The notes beneath the pieces were generated by a model. It had not been told where the DNA came from, did not search any database, and saw nothing but the letters and a program-made list of their open reading frames with translations. A program made the position numbers and the translations under genes. From Motacilla alba alba (taxonomy: Eukaryota; Chordata; Aves; Passeriformes; Motacillidae), in the NCBI RefSeq assembly GCF_015832195.1, contig NC_052017.1, positions 79,981,801 to 80,045,800 on the forward strand: 64,000 nt of DNA, in the 5' to 3' direction. Position 1 is the first letter of the stretch. The number at the start of each line of letters is the position of its first letter. Below, in pieces: positions 39,534-54,500 of this stretch.

Positions 39534-42500
39534 GCCTTTAGTTAGAATGGTTTAAGAACTTACCTTTTGGGTTCTCTTCAGTTTCTTTGTAATAATGAAG
39601 CAGTTGTTACTGTCCACTCCAATTGCCAAAACCCAGGTGCAGCTCCAATGCTTGCATGTCAGCAGCTCAGTCTGCTCTGCACTCACAGTTTATCTGTAGC
39701 ATAGTGGGAAAAAAAAAAAAATCTCAGTTCCTAGATTACATGTACTGAACAAAACAAGGGGGTGTTTAAGTATGCATGGCTTGCTGGTGCATTAAAGCCT
39801 GGGCACAGCTCCCAGCCCTGAGTGCAGGCACACAGCAGGAGATGTTGGGCAGGCAGCTGCAGACTGCCCAAAGTGGGGACACCCTGGCCCCAGAGGGGAC
39901 ACCCTGACCATGGCTTACTCCACAGTCCCCACTGAGGAGAAAAGCATATGGACATCTGTAGTGGCTTTTTAAGTTATCATGGGGGGAATGTAAATCTGGG
40001 AACCAGTGACCAGGAGATTTAACACTACAGTTGTTTACACAATAAAGTGTGAGCTATCCTTCCCACTGCTAAGGTCCATAGTTTGGCAGTTTTGGGGTTT
40101 TTTTATTTTATTTTATTAATACAGTTTAGGGCAATAACATTTTTGATGCAGCCACCTGTGGAATATGTTTTGAATAAGCAAAAAGAAAAGTGACATTAAT
40201 AAATACAACTGAAAAAAAAACAGTCGAAGACAAGTTGGTTTGATTTCCTAAAATTTGATGTATATGTGTAGTTTAAGATAATGACTTGGTTCAACAACAC
40301 TGTGATGTAAATGGAAATTATGTACTCTAATAGACTGTGAAATTCCAGGTCTATCAGCAGTGTATCCTATACATAGTTAATTAATGACTGTTCAAATCAG
40401 CAAAATTACGGTTAAAATGTTAAAAGACAGGAAGATTGTGTAGCTGCTTCATAAAGTGACAGATGATGGCTGTCATTCATGTTGTCTCTGACATGCCACA
40501 GTTTAAGTATGATTTCATGCTTGTCTGCTGTATTAACTTTGATTTTAAAAAGAAAACTAGTTTTATAAACCAGAACACCTTCAGTCACAACTAAGCCTGA
40601 CCTGCTGGACTGAGGGATGTAAAAAGTGGGAAATGAACTATGTAGTCTTTTATTGTGTTTCCAGTACCATGTCCAGAGATCATGAATTATCCCAGAAAAA
40701 CCAGGACTGTCTTACTTCCAGGGATTTACTCTGTTCCTTGCTGATGGCACTTACTGCCTCTCACAAGACCATCTGTCAAGGCACTGTTAGAACCCCACCG
40801 AAAGGCCAACAATATTTTCCTGAAATCTCAGCAGAGCAGTAGGTGCTTGGGAAGCAAATCAGCAGCTTTGCATCTTGTCACAACTGAATTCCTGATCCTT
40901 GCTCCAAGACCTTTGTCCACCCTACAAAGGGCTAGAAGAGCAGAAAGGAGACGTGACTGCCCCAGCCTATTTGAAATAAATCACCACATGGGACTAGGAG
41001 CATCTAAAACTGTCTAATGGCCCCATAGTTCATTTTTTTGTTTGGGTATTCCAATGGCAAAGGGTGCACCATGGCAAAGGGATAAATCCAGCTTATTGCA
41101 TGCAGAAAAACTTTCAGCCTAATTTTCTTCCCCTCAGCACCTCTAAGGGTGCTGAAGCCAGTGTTTTACTAGCAAACTCCTTAAATGTACCCTCTACTCC
41201 TCTTACTGCCACCCACATCCTTACCTGGTTCAACAGCAAGATATGAAATAGTGCCACTGGGAAGTGAAGTGAACTGAGGCTCAAAAAAGTCAAAGCAGTT
41301 TGATGTAATGGAGGAGACTTGCAAGATCCTGAGATGTTTTAAAATGTCCCCTGAAAAAAGAGGTCCCCTGGTCACAGAAAGGGATGAAAGGCAACATGCC
41401 TGCAGAAGAGGCAGAGGTGCCCTGAGTCTGCCAGGCGCTTGCACAGCTGCCTGCTAAGCTGGACACGCAGTTTGCTGGGCATGCATTTCAGTGCCTTTGC
41501 TCAAGACAGGAGGTACCAGCCACTCTTCACCAGAGGAGCTGGGACTGCCAAGGGTTTTGCAGCAGCTTGTCCTCAGGCACAGTTTGAGTGGCCACAATAT
41601 GACAGCAGCAGAGCTTGTCCCCTGCATGGGTGGCACTGGCAGAGGTACAAGTGCAAAGGAGAGCCATGGAAAACCAAGGCTTCACTGAACCCAGACAATG
41701 GGACAGAGACACACCAAGGTCTGCAAGGCTGTCAAAAAAAAATTATATCAATGGCAATCATGCATTTGTACAGTTACAGTAAATTCTGATCTTTATAAAA
41801 ATAACAGAATTTTTTAAGCCTTGTCTGGATTTGTCTGGGTTTTAACCCATTTTAGCAATATATGGAAATATTATCCTAGAAACTTTTGTAGCAGCAGCTC
41901 TGCTATCCATCTTTCTTTGGCTGTCTCAGTATTTATATGTCTTAGCTGAGGTTTTGCTTAGCCTTGCACAATTGTGTGGTGTCAGCAGTCAGCATGAGCA
42001 AAAATACTCATCCAAATACCGGAGGGATAAAGTATTACCAATTAAACAGTTGCAGATTTAAGGCATGAACAGCATGTGATGAGTGAGGAAAGGAGGACAT
42101 GAGCTGCATCCAAGGCCAAGCTAATACCACTTAAAGAGTGTGGGTGTGCCCACAAACCAAGCAACCTGTAACAGGAACTGAATGTTAACTGGTTAGCAGC
42201 AGATATGTAAAGGAGATGATGCATTTTCCCCTCAGTGCAGGGGTACCAAAGAGGATGCTCTGGGCAGAAGGAGCTCTAGTCTGACATTTCGCAAACCTGG
42301 AAAGCCTAGGCAAGGAAAATGAGCTTAGGTCTGAATATGTGTCTGTTCTTCACATGTGTGAGATCATGCTAAAACTACATCAAAAATCAGGAAGTGTTGC
42401 CAAGTTGTTGGTGTGCAGCACCAAGCATCCAAGACCTGTAAATCAGTGTAGCATCCATGTCTGTCCCAGCATGAAAACCAGAAGGGAGCTACTTTTTCCT

Positions 42501-45500
42501 AGCACATTTACAACTGTGAATTTATAGGTGCGGACCTCAAAAATTATTAGAATAAGATACTGTTTCAGTCAGTTCTCAGCTGTCAAAGTCACAGAACTGC
42601 TCAATTCTGGTTTTGTTTCGTTTTGCTGGAAAAGAAAAATTCCCTTGGGCAAATCAAAAAATCAAAAGCTTTCAGGAAGGGAAAATGCCACATGACATTC
42701 CTGCCTGCTGGAATATGATGGGAGAGGACTCCGTAGCATGTGGAACAAAAGTCCTGTTGGAGTCTGTTGAAGACTAATTACAGCAGAGGGGATCTCCACA
42801 AGACAATTAAAATGTTGTACTTGGTCAGGTGGTGATTTTGCTATATTCAACCTTTCTTCTTGAGCTCAGTTTTCCAAAGGCAGAATGGAATATCCTTTTC
42901 CAATGGCCTGATGAAGCTCACTCTGATTAGGACAGATGCTTTAAAATATAGACAGAATTCAGTGTAGATAGAAGAAATCAAATACTGTTGTTCTTGTCTG
43001 TGTTCTTTATGCTGTTATTATTGTCTCCTGAAAGGATGATGAATGTTCTTTTCATGTGCGTGATAATTGATTTGCATTATTATTGAATTTCCTTAATGTT
43101 GATAGAGCTAAGTAGAACAATATGGATTATATTGATTTTTCTGGAAACAGACTATTTATCTGCAATTTCTATTAATTCACTGAAGCCTTACAGTGATAAT
43201 CAAATAATGCATAACTGGCTTTCTACTGCTTTCAGGAGGCATCAAGAACAAAGAGTGATCAAGTCATTGAGTTCAATAGGCATTGGAGTTTTGTCCTTTA
43301 TAAAACTGTTTGAAGGGTCTTCATAAAAGCATAAATGAGATCCTAACACTGGATTTACATCAGAGGCTGCCTAGAGCATTTTGTCCTGGGTCAAGTTTAG
43401 TTCCAGAATTCCCTTACTCATCCCATCAAAATCAATAAGCATTTTATGTTGCAGAGAACATCTCTTGTTTTAGACTTCACAGATGTGATGTAGGCTGGAG
43501 GAAAGAGAAGTTCTGAATAAGGACAAACATACATTTTAGCTGAGCTTTTCATCTAGATATGTGCTTTCTGAAAAACACAAGCACAGGGACTTGTTGAAGA
43601 GGATTTCATGCGTTTCAGTAAGTCAATATTACTTTTCAGTCCTGAAGGGAAACTGCACTCATTAGAAAAATTTTTCTGGTCTGGGTTTGCATGGCAAACC
43701 AGGAAGAATCTGTATGAGCGTATTGCATGACAGGCTTCAAATCTTACAGCTCACAATCTTTTTATAGTGATGTAACCAAACTAAATATTATTTGCCTAAT
43801 CTAACACCTGTTAGCATAAGAAGACTTCTTTTGTCAAGGCGTTTTCCAGATGGATTCCTGAAGTGTGTGTATGAGGGCAGGTTGTTTTAGGATGTTGACT
43901 AGAGCTTGAATGTCCATTATGTCCAATAAAATAAGAAAGAGAAACCTGCAGCATTTGTCAAAATGACAGTTCAGTTTCCTCATATCTTCTGCTAATTAGC
44001 TCCCATTTTTTGTTTATATCTTACACAAGAATAATTTCTTTTTCATGAGAAAACAATTTTCCCCTTATCTGTTCTAAAGGGTTAAGTAGCTTTTTCATCA
44101 CTCTTAGGAACATAACTGCAACCTTGAGTCTTCCATGAAAGCCTTTCTTTCCTTCAAGGGCATGCTGACTACATTCATCTAATTTTGCTGCTCTGATTTG
44201 CATATTAAAGAATTGTTTCTTCTTGCAGAAAAACAGTGTGAGCAAAATCCATGGCTTTTGATGCCAACTGTAAGCTAGATTAATGTTAGAGAAAATAATT
44301 ACAGAATCCAAAATAATATATAACATACTAGAGAACTAACAAGGCGGTAGCTAGTCACAGGGTTAACAGCTTGAAGAGAGAGCTCTGCTTCAAAAGGCTT
44401 TTATCTGCCAACAGATGTCTGTAAAAGAAAATCATCACAAGAATGCCATGCTGTATCTGTAGAGCAGAGCTGGGAGGGCGTGGATTACCCACACACAAAA
44501 CCACGTCCCAAAACAAACAAGAATCCCAAAGCCAATACTTGGTGGCAGTATGCAGTACAAATCAAGGATTTGCTAAGTGCTGTGGACTCTTCATTTGAAA
44601 AGTCCAGCTTTCACAATCAGCTTGCAGCCCCTTTTTCATAAAAGTGCTAAAGTAGGCAATATGATGTCAGTCTTACGAAGAATTTAACATGCAGCCTGAC
44701 TGATGGCCATAATTAGGTCGATGTGATCATAAGCTTGAGCACCGAAGGTTTTGGAACAAAGCTTTTTGATGGCTTGCAAAGGCTGGTGGGAGAGCCAGAC
44801 ACCAACACCCTACTGTCTGTCTAGACATATTCTTTTCATATGTGGAGAATGCATTTGTCCTGTGAGAAGAAGAGGAAACTGAACATGTCTAGAATACAGG
44901 TTATTTGCCTGTGTTTGAGATGCCAAATATATTTCCCCTGTGTTTCGGATTCCCAATACAGCATTTTTGGATTATGACAGACTTTTAGAAAAGAGGCAAA
45001 ATTCCTAATTGTTCTTCTGTCGTACAATTCTCCTCGGTTGAAGTCAGAAACATGCATGATTCTTTACCATGCCTGTAACCAACCATCTCTTAAAAATTTT
45101 CTTGCTTCTAAATCCTGTCTGAATGTGAAGTCGATGGCCTCTCTCTCAATTGTCTCTTTGTCTGTTATTTTAGGACTGTCCTACTAATACAGTCCTGAGG
45201 TGCATATGTACAACTCAGACAAAGTTGTGCCTTTTTTTCTTTTAATTGCTTGTCCGGAGCTGAACTGAAATTTTTTTATTTCTTTTTTTTTTTGCCTTTC
45301 ACAGAGCAGCCAAGCATTTGATCAACTATATGGCATAATTTCCAGAAATTAAACCACACTGATTTTCCACAAAATCTTTAAAGAATAGAGCGAATCTGAG
45401 CTACACTTACACCACAGAGATAAAGTGCACTGAAAAAGTGATCAGAAAGAGGTATCAGAACTGCATCCTCTAAAGTCTTGTCCTTTGCTGTCATTTGTGA

Positions 45501-48500
45501 AAGATGCTTTTCACTCCCTTCCAAGTCTTCAGTCTTGCCAACGATCACCCTAACTCATGCCTAAGTAAGAAAGTGTTGCCATAGTTGACATTTAGCTGAA
45601 ATGCCATCACAAGCTTTTGCACCTCGTTATGTGATAGCAGGTTCTGTGGTGGTACCCCTCATATTTTGTCTCTTTTGAGCACCTTTTATGGTGAAGGTGA
45701 CACATACAAAGTTCTCCAAACCAGCTTGCTTGTTCTCATTCTCTTACATGTACCTTTTCCATTTCTACAAGAACCATTTCAGTAGCTGTCTTTTTTCTCT
45801 GCATTTTCAAGAAAAGAAATACAGCAAATTTTCCACTCTCTCCTGTCGTGAAATTGTCTAACACATCTAAATTTCAGTCTCTCTACAGATGCTTCCAGTA
45901 ATCTATGCCAAGGCTTCATATTCTGCAGCACCATTTCACTTGAATAATTTGTGCTGAGCTTAACACTTTTCCACATTTAAATAAATACCCTGCAAAGCTT
46001 TTACAGCATTGGTTTAGTACTTTCTTAGACTTAGGAAAACAATCAAACATATCTCCCATAACAAGTCACCTCAGCAAATGTATTGGCACTTCATCAAGAG
46101 ACTTTCCTCACTTTGATATTCCTGCCTGGTTTTACGACTTGCTCCTTCTAAATACAGCCTATCTCATTCCAGTTGGATTTGTATGATTTAAATTCCTCTC
46201 TTGCATTTTCTTCATGTGGCACTCTTGCAAAATAATTGGTCCAAGCATTGCTAATTAATTCAGTATTCATTTCCAATATTCCTTATTTACCTCTTATATA
46301 AGCAAGTGTGTTTGTATCCTTTATCATTTGCCTCAATGAGCTTGCAAAAATTTTTTTTCTGTGTCTTGAGTCTTTCCCTTCCTGGAGAGCTATTAAATTC
46401 ACTGATAATTCTACTTTTAGCTGACACTGCTGCTTTAGCTTCTTTTTTTCTTGTCATATTTTCACTAATTTAAGTGATTGTTCCAATCTTTCCAATTCAA
46501 CAGGCTCTTTTACTTGAGTTGTTCATAAGCAATCTACCTTATTATCCTATTCAGTTCTGATATCAGTACTGGGAGCTTTCTGAAGAAAGCCTACCTATAG
46601 CTCCAACTCTGCCCCATTTATGTTGATTGAATTTAACAGATCACAGACATCAGAGGTGGAAAATGGGGATTAGGTGTTTGCAGTAGGATGCCCTCTTGCC
46701 CAACCAATTCTCAGTGATTTTTCCCAGGTGGTGATGGTGTTCTACACAGCAATCAATTCCTTTACCCCTAAGGTCTGTAAGAGGCAAACCACTGTTCCAT
46801 GGAAGAAGAATCACGGTAATGCAAAGCATACAGATAAACCTAACAAGAATTTAAACAAATTATAAAATGCTCAGCACTTTAAAGCTTCAGACATAATTTT
46901 CAGGGACAGATTTTTTTTCAGATCTCATTAGCAAACATGAGTTCCTTTTGAAAACTTTTTCCCTGATCCTCTTTCATAAAATACATCTTCTACCAAACAG
47001 CTGATGGCCTGCACAGCATGTTTGTAGTAATGCCTGCAAAAATGGGCAACAAATCCTCACTCTTTATGTTGTGTTTCTACAGCCCAAAATCCTTCCACTG
47101 TGCAACCCTTGTTTTGTCTGCTGCTGTGCATAAAATTCAACAAGAAAGCAGAGAGAAAAAAGTAGTTGGCTTTCTGAAGAAGAAAGATTAATCATCTCTG
47201 CAATATCTCTGTGGCGCCATGGAAAATAATATCAGTGGGGCAGCAGAAAGCTGTGTGCAACAGCTATTTGCAACCAAGAAGAGAGAAATGGGATAACCTC
47301 TAACCAGAGCATGTAAAGCTCTGTCATGTCACTTGAGTGTTAATTTAATTTTTCGACAAGGTTACTTTAATTAGTTGGCAGATGATAGAAAGAAACCTGA
47401 CAGGTAAGCATAACCTGACAGGTCCTGAATCCCTGCTGTCCCTCTACCTTTTCATTTTGAGTTGAAATTTGGGCTAAAACTTGCATTGCCATGAGGCTAA
47501 ATGTTGGCATGGAAGTTCCTGCACCAGATGTTTGTTTCACCTCTAGGAGATTTTGGATGTATACTTACAATATTTTAACAACCACAACAGTAGAAATGGA
47601 CAAGAGCTTACATTTTAAAGAACCCAAGCCAAGACTGATCTTTTCCAGTTTTAGCAACAGAAGATTCTCCAAGTCTTCCTAATTTGAAAACACATCTTAT
47701 TCTCTGAAAGAGAGTGACTGTAATAAAATACAAAAATTCAACAGTTTTCAGGGTCAGTGAGGAAAAAAAATAAGATGGATTTCACAGGCAGGGGGGAAGC
47801 TGCATAAATCTGGTTTTATTTTTATTATGATTTAAACATATTTACAATATTTAAGATCACAATTCACTGCACAATTAGGACAGCAGGCCTTCTCATTTTT
47901 AAGTCTTCTGGTGGTTAAAACTGGTCCTGAGAAATGGGAATTACAAGTACCACATCTGGAACTGACACTTATCATTTGGGCTTGATGCCGCAGTTATTTC
48001 TGCATGTGAGTACCACTGCCTTCATTAATAGACTCAAGGTTTTACAAGACCATTTGTAGGTGTTAAGCTGCACAGGACTGTGCACTATTTTCAGGATCAG
48101 AGTCCTAACTTCCCACTTGGGCTTTGAAGAGCAAAATGTTCCTCCTTGCCCTGAGGGTGAACAGAGGCCTCAGTTTCCTCTGTCACTTCCAGGTAAATCA
48201 GTGGAATTTCTGCTTAAAACTATTTTTTTCCCCTTAAGTTGATCTGATTTTGTACACTCCCTGGAGCCCAAATGCCAGATATTATATTTAAAACCTGAAA
48301 AACTTTTGTATGACAATCCTGTTTTGTAATGTTGTTCTGACTAATAGTAAGCATGAGCATGAGCATGAGCAGGAGATGAGACAACAACGAAAATCCAGCT
48401 TGGAATAATTCAGGGCACCACGGCTCAGCTGAGTGCATATGGATGTAGTGGGGGTTTCCTGTGTTGCTTCTCTGCTACCTTACTTGTAATCCTGGACATT

Positions 48501-51500
48501 GTTCCATAAAGCAGCCTGTCATTTCTCTGTTGAGACTTCTATAGATTTCAGGCTCACCAAGCAGGCCCTTCTCTGACATCTGATGTATATTATACTGAAA
48601 CAGATAACATCCTCTTGGCACAAGTACTACCTGTCTGAAATTTTTAACTTCTCACATATTTGACCACAGGATGGGATTTTATTTTATATGAAGCTCAAGA
48701 AAATATTTTGCTCCAAATTATTCACAGTTTGTGAGACTCATGTGTTTAGGGTCAGTTTACATTGTTGTTTTCTGTGTATTATAGAAATTACTTTGCTCAG
48801 CTCTAGGTATGGGTCTGACTTTTCCACTAGAAGTTGCCATCAGCCACCTGAATCAAAGTCATAAAAAACTTGAGGAAAAGGAAACTGATTCTGCCCAGTC
48901 ACTCAAAGAAAAATGGTTGTTTCCTGATAAGATTTGGGTAAGTTTTGTGTAATTAGCACCAATCAATAAGTTTTATTAAAGGACCTCTGTCTCAGAAAGA
49001 TTGTTGTGGTCTGGTCTCTTGTGCAACTGGAGGGTTCTTTGCCACCTTCACTCCTGACTGGGCAACAATCATTTCAGAGCTTCTTAAGAAATAATGATGT
49101 CTTAAACCTAATGCATTTTGGTTATAAAAACCCCACAAATAGCAGAAATACTGACTTTTCATTATTATGGGATTAAATTTCAAAAAAAATAGCCAAGTTC
49201 CTCATAAAGTCAGCCCTAACTTGACTATATAACCAACATACAAACATATAACTTTGTTTACTATTAGTCAAAAAAAATTTGAAATATTTAAAAGATTTAG
49301 TTGTAGTTCTCTGAGAACAGTTTCTGGTCTCTCAAATTTTATTTCCATTTTATATCATCATCTTGATGTCTATTTACAGCACCAGGCTTCGAATCTATAA
49401 ATACTAAACTCACTTTCAAGGCAGAAGTTCTTTTCTAAAGGAAAAAAAAAAAAAAGCAGAAAAAAAATCTAACCCCCAAACCCAACTCAGTTAATGTTAC
49501 AAAAAAGTGGTAGGTTTTTTTGAAATAAGAAAAGGCAAAACATTGAAATCAAAAGTTAAAGCTGGCATACAGAGGTAAAGTGAAAGTAAAATTAACAGAA
49601 TGTTTTAAGTGTGCTATTAAAGCATTGTGTGTTGTCATTCATTCATATAAATTATTTATATTCATGGTTTGTGTGGGGGGCTATATTTGGTACATGAATC
49701 TTTATTTCAGCATTTGGCTCAGTGTAATTCTGATATTGGTAATGAACCAATCCAATTTGGTCTTAAAGCATGTCATCTGCAGATTCATGGTAACATCACA
49801 GATTGAAATTTGGACCATAAAGATTTCAAAGATCAATTCTAGAACAAGAGAATAATGGACACAGCACTTAATATAACCTACAAACCCTCTGCTATGTCCC
49901 AGTTCTGCTGGCCCGGGTCACATTCCTGTTTCACAGCACAAAGGTGCTTCAACATCCTGGTGTCCCTTCCAAACAAGGACCACACAAAGGCAGGGGAAAT
50001 CCACCATCAACAACCTCTGTTGGGAGCAATAAGAAGAGGTGGGAGGCAGGCACCAGAAAGTGCCTTTGCTCGACAAAGGACACAGCCTCAGTTTCTCTTG
50101 CTCATTTATTCTCCATAGCTTAAAAATGCTGGTTATTGCAAGGTATCACATGCAAAACAGGGCAATTATCATCTCCAGTTTCTACTCTACACTCAAAACT
50201 GTTGAAGCACTTCTTGACAGTAATTAAGTAAATGAAATTCTAGAGGCTCTGATATAATTGTGAAAAGACAGGGTTCTCAGATTTCTTTTGTAATCAAATA
50301 TTTTTTCACCACTTTGCAAAAGTCTCACATCATTTGCACAGAAACAGATTATAGTAACTGCTCTGGACACACGCTTTGAAGAATTAACTACTGTGTAAAA
50401 GATAATGATTTCTATTTTCAGAAAAAAAACCTACATGGTTTTTAACTGAAAGATTCATCTGAGCAGGCTGCCAGTTTGCTGTTCCTTTTGGTACAATCAT
50501 GTGGGACAACTGGGTGAAGTCACTCACTTTCGACTCTCAGTGAATTGTCTCAGACCACTTCAAATAGATGGAGTTTTTCCTTTTCTTTTTGGTGAAGGGA
50601 AGAGTTTGGGTATTGCTAATTTCTCTATGCATGAGCTCAAACACTGCTGACTAAATTAAGTTCAGGAGTGCAATTGTATTTTTCCTTATTAACTTGTACC
50701 TGTCGTGAAGTAAGTGGGAGGCCACTGTTTCAGGCAAGCTTTTCTTCAGATTTTACAATCAATTCCTCCAGGACACATTTCCTACACATACAACAATGCA
50801 TAAAATATTGCCCAAATGTTCTCTGGTTCTGTTGGAAAGCAGATGAAAGACATCCCTCCAAGACATTTTATTTTTTTGGAAGGAGAAGCATCAATGGGAT
50901 TTCTAGCAGAGCTAATTAACTAATTAATTCTTGCAAACACCCTTCCAGTTGCACAGGTCAATAAAATGCTTTTGAGATGATGTCTCAAGGCCAACTGCCC
51001 CAGTGCAAAATATGAAATAGACGTGGCTTCACAGGTGGCTTTATAACAGTGCCGTACAGATATGACAGTGATAAACTGACAGTGGAATAACTGAGAAATC
51101 CAAGCCATTGCAAGCTATTTTTCAAATCTACTACTAGGCTGCATGGGAATTTGTGAGTCCAAGCCTGAGGAAGGCGTGATTTGAAGTCTGGGTACACATT
51201 GCCAAAAGGCAGGTGCAATTGCACCTCTCCATCACTGCTCTTAATGAATACCTAACTTAGTTTTATGAATTGACTCTGTGAGTACATCGTTAACCAGCAC
51301 AGGGTAAATTCATCATGGTGAGCAAGATAAACATGGAGATCCACCACGGGGAAGAGAATGTGACTAATGGGTTTGGAGGGTGGAGAAGAATTTAAAACTA
51401 CAATGCAGCTACAGTAGAGGGTGTTGGGCTGGCTGGAATGCTGTATTTCAAAGAGAAAAAAATAATCAGTTAAGAGGAGACAGCTGTCAGAGCCCTGTGA

Positions 51501-54500
51501 TTTTAGAGGAGTCAGAGGTGCTTCTTTGAGAGAGGACATGAAATGGAAAATAAAGAAGAGAAATTTGTGTTGTCTGGGAAGATAATGTGAGTGGGAGAGG
51601 TTCAGATAGAAAAATATTTACTTGTTTATTTTCAAAACAAAATCCCCCACATGGAAATATTAGCAGTGAAATCAGAGAAAAATTCTTAAGCAGAATGTGT
51701 TAGCTGGTTAATTTAAGGGTTTATTTTGAAAATCTAGAATATGCGTGTATATTTGCTTTTGCATGCATGTGTACACAGATAGGTGCAAATATGAATGCAC
51801 ATTTTTATACGTATGTGCCTACATTTAGGTATTTATGTATACACAGACACACACCCCTCCTTCATTTCCACACACAGCAGATGTCTGATTGCCATTTCCA
51901 GACCTACTGCGCACTTTGAGTACCAGTTGCCACCTGCTTTAAGAAAAAAGTGGGCTATTGAGGAGGAATTTAAGCAATGTGTCCCATTAATCCAAGTGAA
52001 AGGCAATTCAAGATAAACAATTAGTAGGACCACGCCTATTGCCCCTTTGTTATCTTCAGAGTATGGCAAGGAACATGAACACAAGGCTTAGTGATTTTTC
52101 TTTTTACCAAACAGCCAAAATTGGGCAAAATTGGGCAAAAGACAAAAAATAAGAGTAACAGCAATGCAGTTGGTTTGCACCCAAAATGTTCTATTTTAGA
52201 ATCTCACACAGAGCAATTATGAAAAGAGAAACATGCCATTCCAGTTGCATGATAAATTTCTCAATTTTCCGAACACTAAATATAATCCAAGGTGGAAAAG
52301 TTTTACTGTTCCTTTATTTTTATTCTGTTCCCAGGTTTTATTCTACTCAAACAATCAGAGAAACTATAAACTGGAAAATAGCTCTGGAATGAATCACTGC
52401 AGAGAAGTTCACAATATGCTGCCTGAGAATTTTATCAAAGAAACTTCACTAGCCCTTGACAGCACCTATGGATTGCTTGTACTATCTTCTTATCGACATG
52501 TTTTTCAGATAAAAAATATTTTTGAAAAGATTACCATAAGACTGAGCCTCTGCATATCATTATCAATTTACAGTCAGAAGAAAAGTGCGACAATTACCTC
52601 ATGATTTCTTTGTGGGCTTGGGAAACATAAAAAGAAAATGTGATGGCAGCCAAAAAAATATTCCACCCAAATACTCTTTCAGTTAGTTTTTTCTCTTGTT
52701 TTAAAATATAAAATGAAATATGGAAATAAAGAAGGAGATAGAAGTGAATGGAAAACTGAAATGTTCTCATTTCCATTAGAAAAATCAATTTATTTTCTGT
52801 CAGAAAATTGGATAGTTAAAATAATCAGCATTAAACTAACCAACAAATATTCCTCATTATGCTACATTATCTTGAAATCCCTTTTGCTAACCTTGCCTTT
52901 AAGAGCCTTAGATGAAAACTTGTATATTACATAAGCATAACACTTGACACAGCCATGCCTATAGGCACCACAAGATGGTTTACAAAATCCTAAATTATGT
53001 ATATTGTAGGTTATTCACTCCATGAATAAACTATTAAATCGGTAGTTCAAACTTCAGCAGTTATGCAAATCTGTGACTGCAGTCTGTGCTGTAGCACTGA
53101 GGTGGCAAGTTGAGGATGACGGGTTCATGAAGTTTTGTCAAAAGCCAAACATCAAATGCACTAACTCAAATACTTTTGAGAGTGTCTGGATGAAAAACTT
53201 TCTCAGTGCTGCAATGCTCTTGGTAGACTTCAGACCAAAGATGTATTTAAAAATTACATGTATTCAATGAATTATTTGCTTATGTGATTGTTGCCAAATC
53301 AGTAGAGAGAAACATCATTGCAAACTTGAATGAATATTCATATGGCGCAAATAAACAATGAATACTCATCATGGCAAGCTGACAAAAATTATGCTAAAAT
53401 TATGTTGAAATTGGTTTGGGAACAAATTCAAATTCATAGCCTGTTGGCAAATGCTTTGCTGAAAGAAAAAGAGCTACAATTGTCATAAAACCATTTGCAT
53501 ACTTCAAATGTTGCACTGAGTTATTTTATTTAGCCATAAGGACTCTAAGATTTTCAAGTCTGAAATCAATTCCCATGGGAAATAAACAGGTTTTAGAAGA
53601 TGCGCTGATTAATTGCCTTTGGTTCCCAACATTAACCCTCTTAGCAAGACAGATGAACAAGCTGGCTCTACAGATTCTCTTATTTAAACACCATTACATA
53701 TCCTTGGATAGCATTACTGGAATTACAAGATAATAATTTTCAATTCCTGTTCCAATATGGAGCCTGAGCTGAACTTTTCATTTTCTTTCCACATCAGCTG
53801 ATCGTTAAGATGGAAGTTTAGCAGGCAGCCATCCTTATCCTGGCCTGACTTTTTCATACCTTTTGGTTCAAAAAGCCCCTTCAGCCACTGGAGCCCATTA
53901 ACACCTGCTGTGCCTCTCAGCCAGACTCTAACTCACTCAGCACTTGTTTGGCTTTTCCATCAGCTGGCTGTTACTGCAAACATACCCAATTTTTCTTTGG
54001 TTTCATTGTGCCACTTTCTTTATTTTCTATTCTATCAAACCATTTCACTTTAAACAGTCTATGAAGACAGCTGCATTGTCAGATGCCCAGTATGCCTTGG
54101 AGGGATTTTTCTTCCTGAGATAGAAGTTTTTGTAGGAGGGAGCTGGATGTAGTTTCTAGAGGCCTGTAAGTTTGTGCTTTTATTTCTAACACTGAATTTC
54201 TTCAGTTTTCAAGTACACCACTTGCCTTACACTGCCAGAATCACTACTGAATAAACTAGAGAAGGCAAATAATTTTTTGTTTGTGTGTCTTTAGACTAAA
54301 GGCAATTTTGAGCACACAGAAAGTGGTAACAAGATGCAATGTATGTGTTTAGCCACTGGTGGGGCCTGATAACTAATGGCAGTGTGTGCTTTGTTATGTA
54401 AGCTGAATGGCACCCACTTGTCACCATATCCCTGGATGTCCTACCCACAACATCACTGTGACCCTTAAATAAGGGATTGTACTCTACACTTAATTAAGAG

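Noticed and set aside
45780..46640. Minus-strand translation rich in Lys, Glu, Leu and Gln that looks like a coiled-coil protein, considered as a processed pseudogene.
   Set aside because: The frame has about seven stops in 180 codons, close to random expectation. The strand is purine-rich, which alone produces such residues. No protein family could be matched.
52233..52604. 123-codon open frame with acceptor-like TTCCCAG inside it.
   Set aside because: No donor in a compatible phase, no recognisable protein similarity, and no neighbouring exon.
52956..52967. 12-bp perfect palindrome TGCCTATAGGCA.
   Set aside because: Isolated, without any element or gene context; expected by chance.
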